DNA of 64,000 bases from Paraburkholderia dioscoreae (lineage in GTDB: Bacteria > Pseudomonadota > Gammaproteobacteria > Burkholderiales > Burkholderiaceae): the NCBI RefSeq assembly GCF_902459535.1, contig NZ_LR699554.1, positions 310,001 to 374,000 of the forward strand. Direction: 5' to 3'. A program made the position numbers and the translations under genes. This document shows positions 50,699 through 59,429 of this stretch, piece after piece (position 1 is the first letter of the stretch; the number at the start of each line of letters is the position of its first letter). Under the pieces are notes generated by a model. That model worked only from the letters and a program-made list of their open reading frames with translations. It had not been told where the DNA came from and made no database searches.

Positions 50699-52399
50699 CT
50701 ATCGGTTGTCGGCGCGGTTGTCGGCGCGGATCAGATCGGCGGCTTTTTCGCCGATCATGATGGCGGGCGCATTCGTGTTGCCGCCGATCAGCGTCGGCAT
50801 GATCGACGCGTCGGCTACGCGCAGCCCTTCGATGCCGTGCACACGCAGGCCCGGGTCGACCACGGCCATTGCGTCGATGCCCATCTTGCACGTGCCGACC
50901 GGGTGAAAGACGCTGTCGGCGTGGCTGCGCACGAACGCCCGGATCGCCTCTTCGTTCGAATCGTCCGGTCCGAAATCGTCCGTCAGCAGTTCCTTTCCGC
51001 CCGCTTCGGCCAGCGCAGGCTGCGCAAAGATACGGCGAACGATTCTGACGCCGGCGACCAGCGCGTCCATGTCGGCCTCTGCTGACAGAAAGCGCGGATC
51101 GATCGACGGTGCGTCGCGCATGTCCGCGCTACGCAGACGCACATGACCGCGGCTCTGCGGACGCAAGATATAAGCATGGCAGGAGTAGCCATGTCCGAGC
51201 TTGCTACGTTTCGCCACAGTGCGATTACCGAGCAGAGCGAGAACGAAGGCTAGCTGCAGGTCCGGGACGGCCAGGTTGGGGCGGGTCTTCACAAAGGCGC
51301 CTGCCTCCGCGAAATTGGAACTGACCATGCCGCTGCGGTCGCGCCGATAACGCCACATGCCGGATGCGAGCCGCAGAAGGCCGCCCGCTGAGTAGCCGTA
51401 GAGGTCGTTAGACTTGACCTGTTTGTTGACGATCACATCGAGGTGATCCTGCAGATTTTCGCCGACCCCGGGCAGATCCTGTATGACATCGATGCCGTGG
51501 CTGCGCAGATGCCCGGCCGGACCGATGCCCGAAGCCATCAGCAGTTGCGGCGAATTGAAGGCGCCGCAACTGAGCACGACTTCGCGCCGGGCCCGCACCG
51601 TCTGCTCGATGCCGGCACGCACCACGCGCACGCCGCGCGCGCATTTGTCCTCGACGACGAGGCGAAGTACCTGGGCGTCCGGAAGAACATCGAGGTTCAG
51701 GCGGCCGCCGTTCAGGTCTGGATCTTTCGCATTGCCGTTGTGCAGGTAGGCACGCGCGGCATTCCAGCGTTCGCCGTTGAATTGCGTGACCTGATAAAGG
51801 CCGGCGCCTTCCTGCTCCGCGCCGTTGAAGTCCGAGTTAAGCGGCAATCCCGCTTGCAGGGCGGCGTTCACGAAACGATGAGAGAACGGGTTGGGCGAAC
51901 GCAGGTCGCTGACATGCAGCGGGCCGTGGCCACCGTGCCACGGATCGTCGGTGCGTCCGGCGTGGCGCTGGTTGCATTCGCTGCGGCGGAAGTAGGGCAG
52001 CACGTCGTCATAGCCCCAACCCGTACAACCCAGGGCCGCCCATTCGTCGTAGTCGTTGCGATGTCCGCGAACGTAGACCATGCCATTGATCGACGAACTG
52101 CCGCCCAGGCCGCGTCCGCGCGGCTGAAATGAAGGGCGTCCGTCAAGGCCGGGCTGGCGTTCCGTGTAGTACGCATAGTTGCGCGGACCGGCTTTTTGCA
52201 CGGTAGATGCCAGACCTATCGGCACCCATACGCTCAGGTGGTGGTCATGCGGACCCGCCTCGAGCAGAGCGACCGTGACCGACAGGTCTTCCGCCAGTCT
52301 GGCGGCTACGGCGCAGCCCGCAGAGCCTGCGCCTACGACGACGTAATCGTACTCTGCTGCGATCATTGTGCTCTGAGCGTTGTTACCAGGTCTGATCAT
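50699..52399 (-). CDS. GMC-family FAD oxidoreductase (alcohol/choline dehydrogenase type)
   Basis: 566 aa. FAD-binding GAGSAGCAVAARLAED, GMC signature 1 PRGRGLGGSSSINGMVYVRG, GMC signature 2 GAFNSPQLLMASGIGP, and catalytic His in HPVGTCKMG followed by GGNTNAPAIMIGEKAADLI. It oxidises a primary alcohol to an aldehyde at the membrane or in the cytoplasm; relatives include AlkJ, BetA and PEG dehydrogenase. No signal peptide. ATG 52399 has AGAGGCGCC upstream; ATG 52366 is another possible start. It lies 80 bp after the MFS gene. Confidence 0.91.
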   Translation of the reverse strand: MIRPGNNAQSTMIAAEYDYVVVGAGSAGCAVAARLAEDLSVTVALLEAGPHDHHLSVWVPIGLASTVQKAGPRNYAYYTERQPGLDGRPSFQPRGRGLGGSSSINGMVYVRGHRNDYDEWAALGCTGWGYDDVLPYFRRSECNQRHAGRTDDPWHGGHGPLHVSDLRSPNPFSHRFVNAALQAGLPLNSDFNGAEQEGAGLYQVTQFNGERWNAARAYLHNGNAKDPDLNGGRLNLDVLPDAQVLRLVVEDKCARGVRVVRAGIEQTVRARREVVLSCGAFNSPQLLMASGIGPAGHLRSHGIDVIQDLPGVGENLQDHLDVIVNKQVKSNDLYGYSAGGLLRLASGMWRYRRDRSGMVSSNFAEAGAFVKTRPNLAVPDLQLAFVLALLGNRTVAKRSKLGHGYSCHAYILRPQSRGHVRLRSADMRDAPSIDPRFLSAEADMDALVAGVRIVRRIFAQPALAEAGGKELLTDDFGPDDSNEEAIRAFVRSHADSVFHPVGTCKMGIDAMAVVDPGLRVHGIEGLRVADASIMPTLIGGNTNAPAIMIGEKAADLIRADNRADNR

Positions 52400-52479
52400 G
52401 GCGCCTCTGTTGATTGGAAGGAATTTGCGCATGCGCAGCGGCTGTTGCCCTTATCTGCGCCGACTTGGCCAGATGCGCA

Positions 52480-53769
52480 TCAAGCTGCGGCTTGCGTGGC
52501 AAAGTGATTGAGTGTTCTGTGCGAGCGATCGGGATGAAGCCAGCGCAGCGCGGCGACGGAGGCCGCGATGAGCAGTACGGCGCTGACCGTGAAACCGAGT
52601 TCGTACGCGTGACTATTGCCGCCGCCATAGACCTGTACGATCCGTCCCATCACGGCCGGAGCGAATGCGGCGCCAAGACTTGCGAGTGCCGTGTGGATGG
52701 CGACGAGCGATCCGCGCTGGGTGTCCGGGACCATTTCGGCGAGCAGCGCGGGGGCCAGCGTAAAGCTCAGAGTGGGCAGCGCGCCCGCGATCGCGAGTAG
52801 CGCTACTTTCTGTAATGGCGGCAAGTGAAGCAGCATGAGGGTGATATACAACAACGCCCCGGCAACCGCCGACAGACAGATCAGATGGACGCGTGCCTTG
52901 CGCGTGGATACGCCGCGCCCGAGCATGCGCTGCGATAGCCAGCTCAGACCCACGTTGACCGGCGTCGCAGTCGCGACCACGACGGCGAAGCAACGACCCG
53001 CTTCGACGCCGTTGAATCCGAGGCCTTTCTCGAGGTAGGTGGGTATCCAGGTCAGGCTCAGACCCAACGTCCAGTAGGCGGTGAATCCGAGTGCGAACAC
53101 GGAGAGGACAGAGCGGTCCGTGAGGATTCTCCGATAGGGCAATCGGGACACATGGATTCGCACGATCGGTGCGGCCTGCTGCCTGCCGAGTCCTCCTTCT
53201 CGCCCGAAACATGCCCACAATACGCTCCACGCCGCGCCTATCGCGCCGAGCAGCAGAAAGTTCATGCGCCATCCCCACTGTCTCGTGACGAGCGGAATCA
53301 GCAGACCGGCGAGTAGCATGCCGAAGGCCGCACCCTGGTTGATGATCGCGACAGGCAGATTGCGTTGCCGGTCGGGGAACCACTTGTACAGCGCATGCAC
53401 GGAAACCGGAAACGCCGGGCCTTCGGCAGCGCCCAGGATCACGCGGCAGATGAGAAGCCCTAGTGCGCTCGTCGCCATTGCTTGCGGCAACTGGAGTGCC
53501 GCCCAGCTCAGGCCCATTGCCAGCAATAACCAGCGAGTCTGGAAGCGGTTCGAAAGAAATCCCACCAGGACGGTGGAAATGGAAAAGAGCCAGAAGAAGC
53601 TGCCGGCGACAAGCCCGAATTTCTCTGGTGATAGATGCAGCTCAGCGGTCAATGGCACTGCCACCAGTCCGAGCACGATCTTGTCCAGGAAATTGATGAG
53701 GGCGAGCCCCGTCAGCAGGAAGGTCATTGTCCACGCGGACTTTGCCTGGAAATCAGGGGATGCGGTCAT
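52480..53769 (-). CDS. MFS transporter, ACS-like
   Basis: 429 aa, 12 predicted membrane segments. It begins MTASPDFQAKSAWTMTFLLT and has INFLDKIVLGLVAVPLTAEL, the ACS-like ICRVILGAAEGPAFPVSVHA and ALYKWFPDRQR. Probable uptake of an organic anion or hydrophobic acid or alcohol. ATG 53769 follows CTACAGGAGACAACCT. First gene of the minus operon; operator E lies 99 bp upstream. It is not similar to the AAHS carrier of the dioxygenase operon. Confidence 0.88.
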   Translation of the reverse strand: MTASPDFQAKSAWTMTFLLTGLALINFLDKIVLGLVAVPLTAELHLSPEKFGLVAGSFFWLFSISTVLVGFLSNRFQTRWLLLAMGLSWAALQLPQAMATSALGLLICRVILGAAEGPAFPVSVHALYKWFPDRQRNLPVAIINQGAAFGMLLAGLLIPLVTRQWGWRMNFLLLGAIGAAWSVLWACFGREGGLGRQQAAPIVRIHVSRLPYRRILTDRSVLSVFALGFTAYWTLGLSLTWIPTYLEKGLGFNGVEAGRCFAVVVATATPVNVGLSWLSQRMLGRGVSTRKARVHLICLSAVAGALLYITLMLLHLPPLQKVALLAIAGALPTLSFTLAPALLAEMVPDTQRGSLVAIHTALASLGAAFAPAVMGRIVQVYGGGNSHAYELGFTVSAVLLIAASVAALRWLHPDRSHRTLNHFATQAAA

Positions 53770-53868
53770 AGGTTGTCTCCTGTAGTCCTGTTGCCGGCGG
53801 GTATCGCTGTTCCTGCCGGGAATGCGGACTTTGTAGCGCCACGGTAAAGGGTGGGCGTGAGTGGGCAA

Positions 53869-53886
53869 CCACCCGGAACAGGTAGG
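53869..53886 (-). promoter_or_regulatory. Island operator, site E
   Basis: CCACCC-GGAAC-AGGTAGG, one mismatch in the right half. 99 bp upstream of the MFS start on the minus strand, the same distance as site B from its gene. Confidence 0.5.
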
Positions 53887-53962
53887 CTAGGGAAAACCTT
53901 GTTGCCGCGGATCGCGAAATGTCCGGTTGGTAGTGCCGGCATTGCCGCTGAAGGCGGGCGTT

Positions 53963-53980
53963 CTACTCCACTGGGGTGGT
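53963..53980 (+). promoter_or_regulatory. Island operator, site G
   Basis: CTACTC-CACTG-GGGTGGT, left half with one change. 136 bp upstream of the 94 aa gene on the plus strand and 193 bp upstream of the MFS start. Confidence 0.4.
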
Positions 53981-54115
53981 GGCATTGGGAGAGCGTTGTC
54001 TTACTGTCGTCCCTGGAAGCATTGGGCGGGATCGTGGTTCAGTCGGCGATCCTGGGGCTCCGGCGGATGATGGTCGTGGCTCGCATCCTTGTCAGTTGGT
54101 ATGGGAGGAGAGGCA

Positions 54116-54400
54116 GTGAATACCCGGGAAACGTCGTTGCGCCGTCTTGTGGAAAGGTGGTTCGGACCAGATTCGCAGATGCGGGCACGCGTCACGCTTT
54201 TCAGTCACTCCCGGGCGAGCCGGTGGCGTTACGTGTGTGTGGAGTCAAGGCGGGCGACCGGTGAACTGTCGATCTTCTTCTTCCGCCATGACGATGGTTC
54301 GTGGTCCGTATTCCCCCCGCAGACAACGCGGCCGACGATGAATGTGGCGCACATGCCGGATTTGCGTGGGGCGACAGGTGGGATCGCATCTATGGGTTGA
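54116..54400 (+). CDS. Small hypothetical protein, 94 aa
   Basis: Starts at GTG 54116 after GGGAGGAGAGGCA; begins MNTRETSLRRLVERWFGPDS. The central part has SRASRWRYVCVESRRATGEL and SIFFFRHDDGSWSVFPPQ, a compact beta-rich pattern seen in small Burkholderia proteins of unknown function. No signal peptide or membrane segment. It lies between operator G and the ETF-QO gene (115 bp downstream, same strand), so it may share the island regulation. Confidence 0.65.
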   Translation: MNTRETSLRRLVERWFGPDSQMRARVTLFSHSRASRWRYVCVESRRATGELSIFFFRHDDGSWSVFPPQTTRPTMNVAHMPDLRGATGGIASMG

Positions 54401-54515
54401 CTGGTTGACGGCCGGTCGACTCGATGCGACTTTCGCGGATCGACGCGTTCAAGCAATTCGCCCAAGCGCGGCATTCTGCTGTTTCATCAATTAGAAAATA
54501 TTGGAGATCGGTGCT

Positions 54516-56192
54516 GTGTCAATCCCGACATTCCTGGGTGACGATGAACTCGCCCGCGAAGCAATCGAATACGACGTCGTGATCGTCGGCGGCGGCCCGG
54601 CCGGGCTGTCCGCGGCGATCCGCCTGAAGCAGCTGGCGGCGGAACAAGGCGCTGAAATTGGCGTGTGCGTACTGGAAAAAGGCTCGGAGATCGGGGCACA
54701 TATCCTCTCGGGCGCGGTGATGGATCCGCGCGCGATGACCGAGCTGATCCCGGACTGGAAGGAAAAAGGCGCACCGCTGACGGTCGACGTGACCGAAGAT
54801 AAATTCCTGTTCCTGACCGAAACCGGTTCGAAGAGCGTACCGGTCTGGGCGTTGCCGGACAACTTCAAAAACCACGGCAACTATGTGATCAGTCTCGCGA
54901 ACGTCACGCGCTGGCTCGGTCAGCAGGCTGAAGCGCTGGGCGTTGAAATTTTCCCCGGCTTTCCGGCTGCCGAGATTCTGTACAACGACGATGGCTCGGT
55001 CAAAGGCGTCGCAACCGGCAACCTCGGCATCGGCAAGGACGGCCAGCCGACCGAGAACTTCCAGCTCGGCATGGAGCTGCACGCGAAGTACACGCTCTTC
55101 TGCGAAGGCGCGCGTGGACACCTGGGCCGTCAGCTGAACGACAGATTCAGGCTGCGCGAAGGCGTCGATCCGCAGGTCTACGGTATCGGCATCAAGGAAC
55201 TGTGGGAAATCGATCCGGCGAAGCACAAGCCGGGTCTGGTGATGCACACGGCCGGCTGGCCGCTGGAGAGCGACACCTACGGCGGCTCGTTCCTCTATCA
55301 CATGGATAACAACCAGGTGGTGGTGGGCTTCGTGGTGGGCCTGGGTTATACGAATCCGTACCTGTCGCCGTTCGAGGAATTCCAGCGCTACAAGACGCAT
55401 CCGGCGATCCGCACAATTCTGGAAGGCGGCAAGCGCGTCTCGTATGGCGCACGCGCGATCACCGCTGGCGGCCTGATGTCGCTGCCGAAACTGGTGTTTC
55501 CGGGCGGTGCGCTGGTCGGCGACGATGCGGGCTTCCTGAACGCATCGCGGATCAAGGGCTCGCACGCGGCAATCAAGACCGGCATGCTGGCGGCTGAAGC
55601 GGCATTCGAAGCGGTACAGGCAGGCCGCACCAGCGATGAACTCACCGCCTATCCGGAGAGCTTCAAGACCTCGTGGCTGCACACGGAACTGCATCGCGCA
55701 CGCAACTTCAAGCAGTGGATGAGCAAGGGCCTGTACCTCGGCACGCTGATGGTGGGCATCGAACAGAAGCTGCTGGGCGGCAATGTGCCGTGGACGCTGC
55801 ATCATCAGCACTGGGATCACGAGATGCTCAAACCGGCTTCGCAATGCAGGCCGATCACCTATCCGAAGCCCGATGGCAAGCTGACGTTCGATCGTCTCTC
55901 GTCGGTGTTCATCTCGAACACGAACCACGAAGAGAACCAGCCGGCTCATCTGACGCTGAAAGATCCGTCAGTGCCGGTGAATGTGAACTGGCAGACGTAT
56001 GCGGGTCCGGAGTCGCGTTATTGCCCGGCGCAAGTGTACGAATTCGTGAAGAACGACGACAACACCGAACGCCTCGTGATCAACGCGCAGAACTGCGTGC
56101 ACTGCAAGACGTGCGATATCAAGGATCCGACGCAGAACATCGTCTGGGTCACGCCTGAGGGCGGCGGTGGTCCGAACTACCCGAACATGTGA
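54516..56192 (+). CDS. Electron transfer flavoprotein-ubiquinone oxidoreductase
   Basis: 558 aa membrane-associated FAD/4Fe-4S enzyme that takes electrons from ETF to ubiquinone. FAD-binding DVVIVGGGPAGLSAAIRLKQ; AHILSGAVMDPRAM; membrane-contact and quinone segment GGFLMSLPKLVFPGG-like (GGLMSLPKLVFPGGALVGD). The C-terminal ferredoxin domain has cluster cysteines in SRYCPAQVYEF and AQNCVHCKTCDIKDPTQN. Start GTG 54516 with GGAG upstream (TTG 54501 would also be in frame). It completes the electron path of the island's dehydrogenases. Confidence 0.94.
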   Translation: MSIPTFLGDDELAREAIEYDVVIVGGGPAGLSAAIRLKQLAAEQGAEIGVCVLEKGSEIGAHILSGAVMDPRAMTELIPDWKEKGAPLTVDVTEDKFLFLTETGSKSVPVWALPDNFKNHGNYVISLANVTRWLGQQAEALGVEIFPGFPAAEILYNDDGSVKGVATGNLGIGKDGQPTENFQLGMELHAKYTLFCEGARGHLGRQLNDRFRLREGVDPQVYGIGIKELWEIDPAKHKPGLVMHTAGWPLESDTYGGSFLYHMDNNQVVVGFVVGLGYTNPYLSPFEEFQRYKTHPAIRTILEGGKRVSYGARAITAGGLMSLPKLVFPGGALVGDDAGFLNASRIKGSHAAIKTGMLAAEAAFEAVQAGRTSDELTAYPESFKTSWLHTELHRARNFKQWMSKGLYLGTLMVGIEQKLLGGNVPWTLHHQHWDHEMLKPASQCRPITYPKPDGKLTFDRLSSVFISNTNHEENQPAHLTLKDPSVPVNVNWQTYAGPESRYCPAQVYEFVKNDDNTERLVINAQNCVHCKTCDIKDPTQNIVWVTPEGGGGPNYPNM

Positions 56193-56296
56193 TCGATCTC
56201 GCGGGTGAACAGGACATGCCCGCACAAGAACGCAGATCGACGTTGCAGCGCATCGAAGCTGGCCGCTATCGAACCGGACATCTTCCATTACGCTCT

Positions 56297-56328
56297 GGTT
56301 CGGACGGTGCTGCGGCACCGTCCGAACC
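56297..56328 (+). terminator. Terminator hairpin after ETF-QO
   Basis: Perfect 14 bp stem GGTTCGGACGGTGC / GCACCGTCCGAACC with a TGCG loop, 105 bp after the stop. AT-rich sequence follows, with no strict T-run. Confidence 0.6.
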
Positions 56329-56384
56329 AATTCACTCATTCCTCCAGGAGCGGGTGTTTGCCGAAACCACCGCTCCGTTCACGT

Positions 56385-58424
56385 CTACGTTCCCGAATTA
56401 GCCACGATTGCAAGGCTCGGACAATAATGCGTTGCGCTCAAGTACGACGCTTGCTGTGACCGGGCTCCGGCAGCGTTGGACGTGGGCGGATCGATAAACA
56501 CTGACGCATTGTTCGATCCCGCAGGAGCGGTGAGGGTCATCGTCACTTTCCACCAATTGCCGGATTTCACTGCGCTCAGCGCTGTGGGTTGTCCAGCGCC
56601 CCACGTCCCTCGTACTACAGCGCCCGTATTCGTATTGAGGACCCACGCGAATTCGGTGCCGCTCGGGTCGTCGGTCTGGATCGATCCGCCGGGAAAGACC
56701 GTCGCGTTGGTGGTGGCGAGAACATAGTCAGTAAAGCTATACGATTGGCCGCCCTGAACCCTGATGATTTCGCGGACATTCGAAACTGACGAGCCGTTCG
56801 TACTGGTCACCGTTGCGGCCCCTCTGTTCACTCCCGAAATATCGGTCGCAGGGACGGCGGTGCCGCCATTCTGTTGAGACCAGATATCCGGCGTGGCGAG
56901 ACTCAGCGGCGAGTTGATCAGGTTGTTTGCATAGCAGGCGGCCACCGCCTTGTCGGCCGGCGGTCCATAAAAGCTTGCGATGCTCGCCTGGATCGCATTG
57001 TCGGTCGTGTCGGATGTCGCCTTGGTGATCACCGCTCCTTCAAAGAACTGGATAGGCGCAGCGCTACCGTCGCCGCCTTCGCCAAGCGACAGCCCGCCTT
57101 GCCATTGCCCGTTAAATGCATGACCCGCATCGTTGCCGAAGTTATAGGCTTCCGGGGGCGCCTGATCATAGAGCGCCGTGAGTGCGCTCTGCGAGGCTGA
57201 GCCGCCTTTGACAGCGAAGATATTCGACGCAGTCACCGGCGAGTATTTGGAGAGCACGGTAACGAACTTTTCTCTTGCAGGCTGCGGCGGGCCGTAGAGA
57301 TAGACGCCTGCCTCCGCGTCGACGCCTGGCCAGTTAGTATCACGCGCATTGCATACGGGGTCTTTTACGTTGGGCGGCTGGTTCGAATTGCCATCGCAGT
57401 AGCCAAATACAGCAGCGTTGCCATTTGAGAATGCCAGCGCGAACATCTCGCCTTCGATCTCTCCATGTGCATAGGTGCCGGGATTGGCGCTGTTTTCCAT
57501 ATTTCCGTAAGTCCCGCAGCACGTGGAGGACTGGCTATAGTGCGCCCCCGCCACCATATATTCGGCGATGTCGCTATCACCGATCGACTGGTTCACCGTG
57601 CCGAACCTGTTGCGATACGCTTGTCCCGCCAACGTGCCCAGCGCGGGAATCTGCGTGCCTTGCAGCGGCACGAAGCCTAGCTTCGCCGGTGTGCCGGAAA
57701 GCGCCGGCAAATCGTTCCCGATCGATAGCTGGAGAGTGGGCGACTGGGCGGTCAGCGCGGTAGGCGGCTGCGACAGTTGAACGGTCAGTGCTCCACTGGT
57801 TCCCGGAAGCGTGATCGTCGCAAAGCCGTTGAGCACCGGTACGGTCGTCGTTTTTTGCGGGCGTGAGCCGCTATTCGGAACGGTCAGTGATTCGGTTCCG
57901 TCCGGGTTAAGTGCAAGGGTGGCCGGGACATTGCCGAACGCTCCGCCCTTTAGCGGCGCGACCAGGTCGATCTGGTCGTAAATGTACGTGACGGAACAGG
58001 TAGTGTTGTTGCAGAACGTGTTTGCGCTTTTGACATTGGCTGAGCCGATCAGCGAGCGGTCAGCGCCGTACGGCAAGGTGCTGGACGTGTAGGGATAGAT
58101 GTCCTGCTTTGCATTGTCGGATCCCCGCTGAACCTGGAATAACGGCCCCCTGTAATTCCGGGTCAGCAGGCGGGTGACACTATGAGCCGCGGAGCATGGT
58201 GTGTTGGCCGTGGCGGCGGCGTCGCAAGGTAGGGGCGTTGCTGTCGCCAAGTCTATCGATGCATTGTCGTTCGACGCGGGCGCGGCATTCGTCGGTGTCA
58301 AACTTGAAGTCGATACATTCGCTGCCTGAGATGCGGTCGCGCCGCCACTATCTCCGTCACATGCGGCAACTCCTACGGTCATCGCTAATAGAACAGTAAC
58401 TAATCCAATTCCTCTGGACATCAT
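56385..58424 (-). CDS. GH54-like alpha-L-arabinofuranosidase lipoprotein
   Basis: 679 aa. Lipobox GVAAC (Cys22), then a Ser/Thr/Ala-rich linker. The catalytic ArabFuran domain resembles fungal AbfB: AAHSVTRLLTRNYRGPLFQV (about 79-98), adjacent cysteines Cys302-Cys303 before GTYGNMEN, GVDAEAGVYLYG (Glu371) and LGEGGDGSAAPIQFFEG (Asp452). Aligned from memory with Aspergillus AbfB these match the vicinal disulphide, nucleophile Glu221 and acid/base Asp297. About 90 extra residues (about 155-285) interrupt the fold. The C-terminus (about 500-660) is not the arabinose-binding CBM42 but a beta-sandwich-like unit (GNWWKVTMTLTAP). ATG 58424 follows AGGAGGAGGTC. Confidence 0.82.
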   Translation of the reverse strand: MMSRGIGLVTVLLAMTVGVAACDGDSGGATASQAANVSTSSLTPTNAAPASNDNASIDLATATPLPCDAAATANTPCSAAHSVTRLLTRNYRGPLFQVQRGSDNAKQDIYPYTSSTLPYGADRSLIGSANVKSANTFCNNTTCSVTYIYDQIDLVAPLKGGAFGNVPATLALNPDGTESLTVPNSGSRPQKTTTVPVLNGFATITLPGTSGALTVQLSQPPTALTAQSPTLQLSIGNDLPALSGTPAKLGFVPLQGTQIPALGTLAGQAYRNRFGTVNQSIGDSDIAEYMVAGAHYSQSSTCCGTYGNMENSANPGTYAHGEIEGEMFALAFSNGNAAVFGYCDGNSNQPPNVKDPVCNARDTNWPGVDAEAGVYLYGPPQPAREKFVTVLSKYSPVTASNIFAVKGGSASQSALTALYDQAPPEAYNFGNDAGHAFNGQWQGGLSLGEGGDGSAAPIQFFEGAVITKATSDTTDNAIQASIASFYGPPADKAVAACYANNLINSPLSLATPDIWSQQNGGTAVPATDISGVNRGAATVTSTNGSSVSNVREIIRVQGGQSYSFTDYVLATTNATVFPGGSIQTDDPSGTEFAWVLNTNTGAVVRGTWGAGQPTALSAVKSGNWWKVTMTLTAPAGSNNASVFIDPPTSNAAGARSQQASYLSATHYCPSLAIVANSGT

Positions 58425-58644
58425 GACCTCCTCCTATGAAACCATGTTTCTGTTTTGAGTTGAATCACTTAGTTATGCAAACTGACTAATTAATAATTCT
58501 GTGTCAGGCAAACAGTTGTTCCTTGGAGCGGCGTTCGTTTCCGGCGGGTTATAAAATGCGCAGCCTTGTCGTGCAGTTCGCCGTCCAGGCTATGCACCAG
58601 GTGGAAATCAGGTTAGAGGCGATACGGTCGCCGGTTTGGTAATA

Positions 58645-58661
58645 ATATTAGTCAATAATAT
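58645..58661. repeat. AT-rich inverted repeat 1 upstream of GH54 gene
   Basis: ATATTA-GTCAA-TAATAT, 221 bp from the GH54 start. Paired with a near-identical repeat at 58765-58780. May be regulator sites. Confidence 0.4.
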
Positions 58662-58764
58662 CAATTCGACGTCTCGGTATAATCCCCTATGTTTCCATAA
58701 TAGAAACGAAAGATTTCGCCCATATACAGGGCTGGAAAGGTTGCTCTCGTTAGAGCGGTGGTCA

Positions 58765-58780
58765 ATATTATCGCTAATAT
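58765..58780. repeat. AT-rich inverted repeat 2 upstream of GH54 gene
   Basis: ATATTA-TCGC-TAATAT, preceded by GTCA, 120 bp from repeat 1 (start to start). Confidence 0.4.
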
Positions 58781-59429
58781 GATCGTTCATAAATCAACGG
58801 CTGGCGGCCGAGCGTACGTCCGGTCAGGCGATCGGAAAGTTGGGGCGCACGTGAAGCATGCCTAATGAAAATACCGGATGTCGTCATGGTCATTCGTCTC
58901 GAAAGCCTCGCGCGGTCACTGAAAAGGGCGGTGCTGCGCGCTGCTAGAATCATCGCACCGCGCGTTGCAATGCGCGGCACTGAAGCGAAGCCCGGTCCGC
59001 TGTATCGCGCTGACCGTTGAAGTCGCGTGCTCGGTAGCCTGCTCGATCTACCAACTCCGTTCCACTACATGCCGCGACTTCGAGGCTGGCTCCGATCGAT
59101 GCGATCAGGCATGGCGTGCTCACGGACTTGGCCAGGTTTAACCGGGGGCTTTGCCTACAGAGGGACAGGCCGGCAGAGAGCATCTGCCTGGTACCTCAAC
59201 GAAAGCGATACCCTAGCCCGCGTCCTTCGGGGCGAGCTACCTCAATGAGGGTGTCGCACGTTCGCCGTCGCCTGAGAATATTTCCATACGTAGCGGGCAA
59301 CGTCTCGCACGGATTCGCGAATCCGACCTGCTGCCGTGGGGGCGCATTGATCGCACGGTGACACGGACGCTCAAAGGTCGAGAGGTGCTCGTAAACTCTG
59401 ACCGCGTGCCGGCCGAATCTTCCCGTCGG

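Larger units (their letters stand above)
53770..54115. other. 346 bp divergent region with two island operators
   Basis: Between the MFS operon and the 94 aa gene. Sites E and G lie here, 76 bp apart. A plus-strand open frame at 53851-54264 overlaps both sites and has no ribosome site or recognisable domain, so it was not called. Confidence 0.5.
58425..59429. other. About 1 kb without a convincing gene; AT-rich upstream region of the GH54 gene
   Basis: 58425-58800 is AT-rich compared with the rest of the window. It contains two related inverted repeats: ATATTA-N5-TAATAT (58645-58661) and ATATTA-N4-TAATAT (58765-58780). A plus-strand TATAAT lies at 58678-58683. 58800-59429 is GC-rich, with only short open frames on both strands and no recognisable domain; it may be a decayed gene. 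Confidence 0.4.

Noticed and set aside
58950..59183. Possible remnant of a regulator gene on the minus strand
   Set aside because: A faint resemblance over about 20 residues only; too short and interrupted to name.
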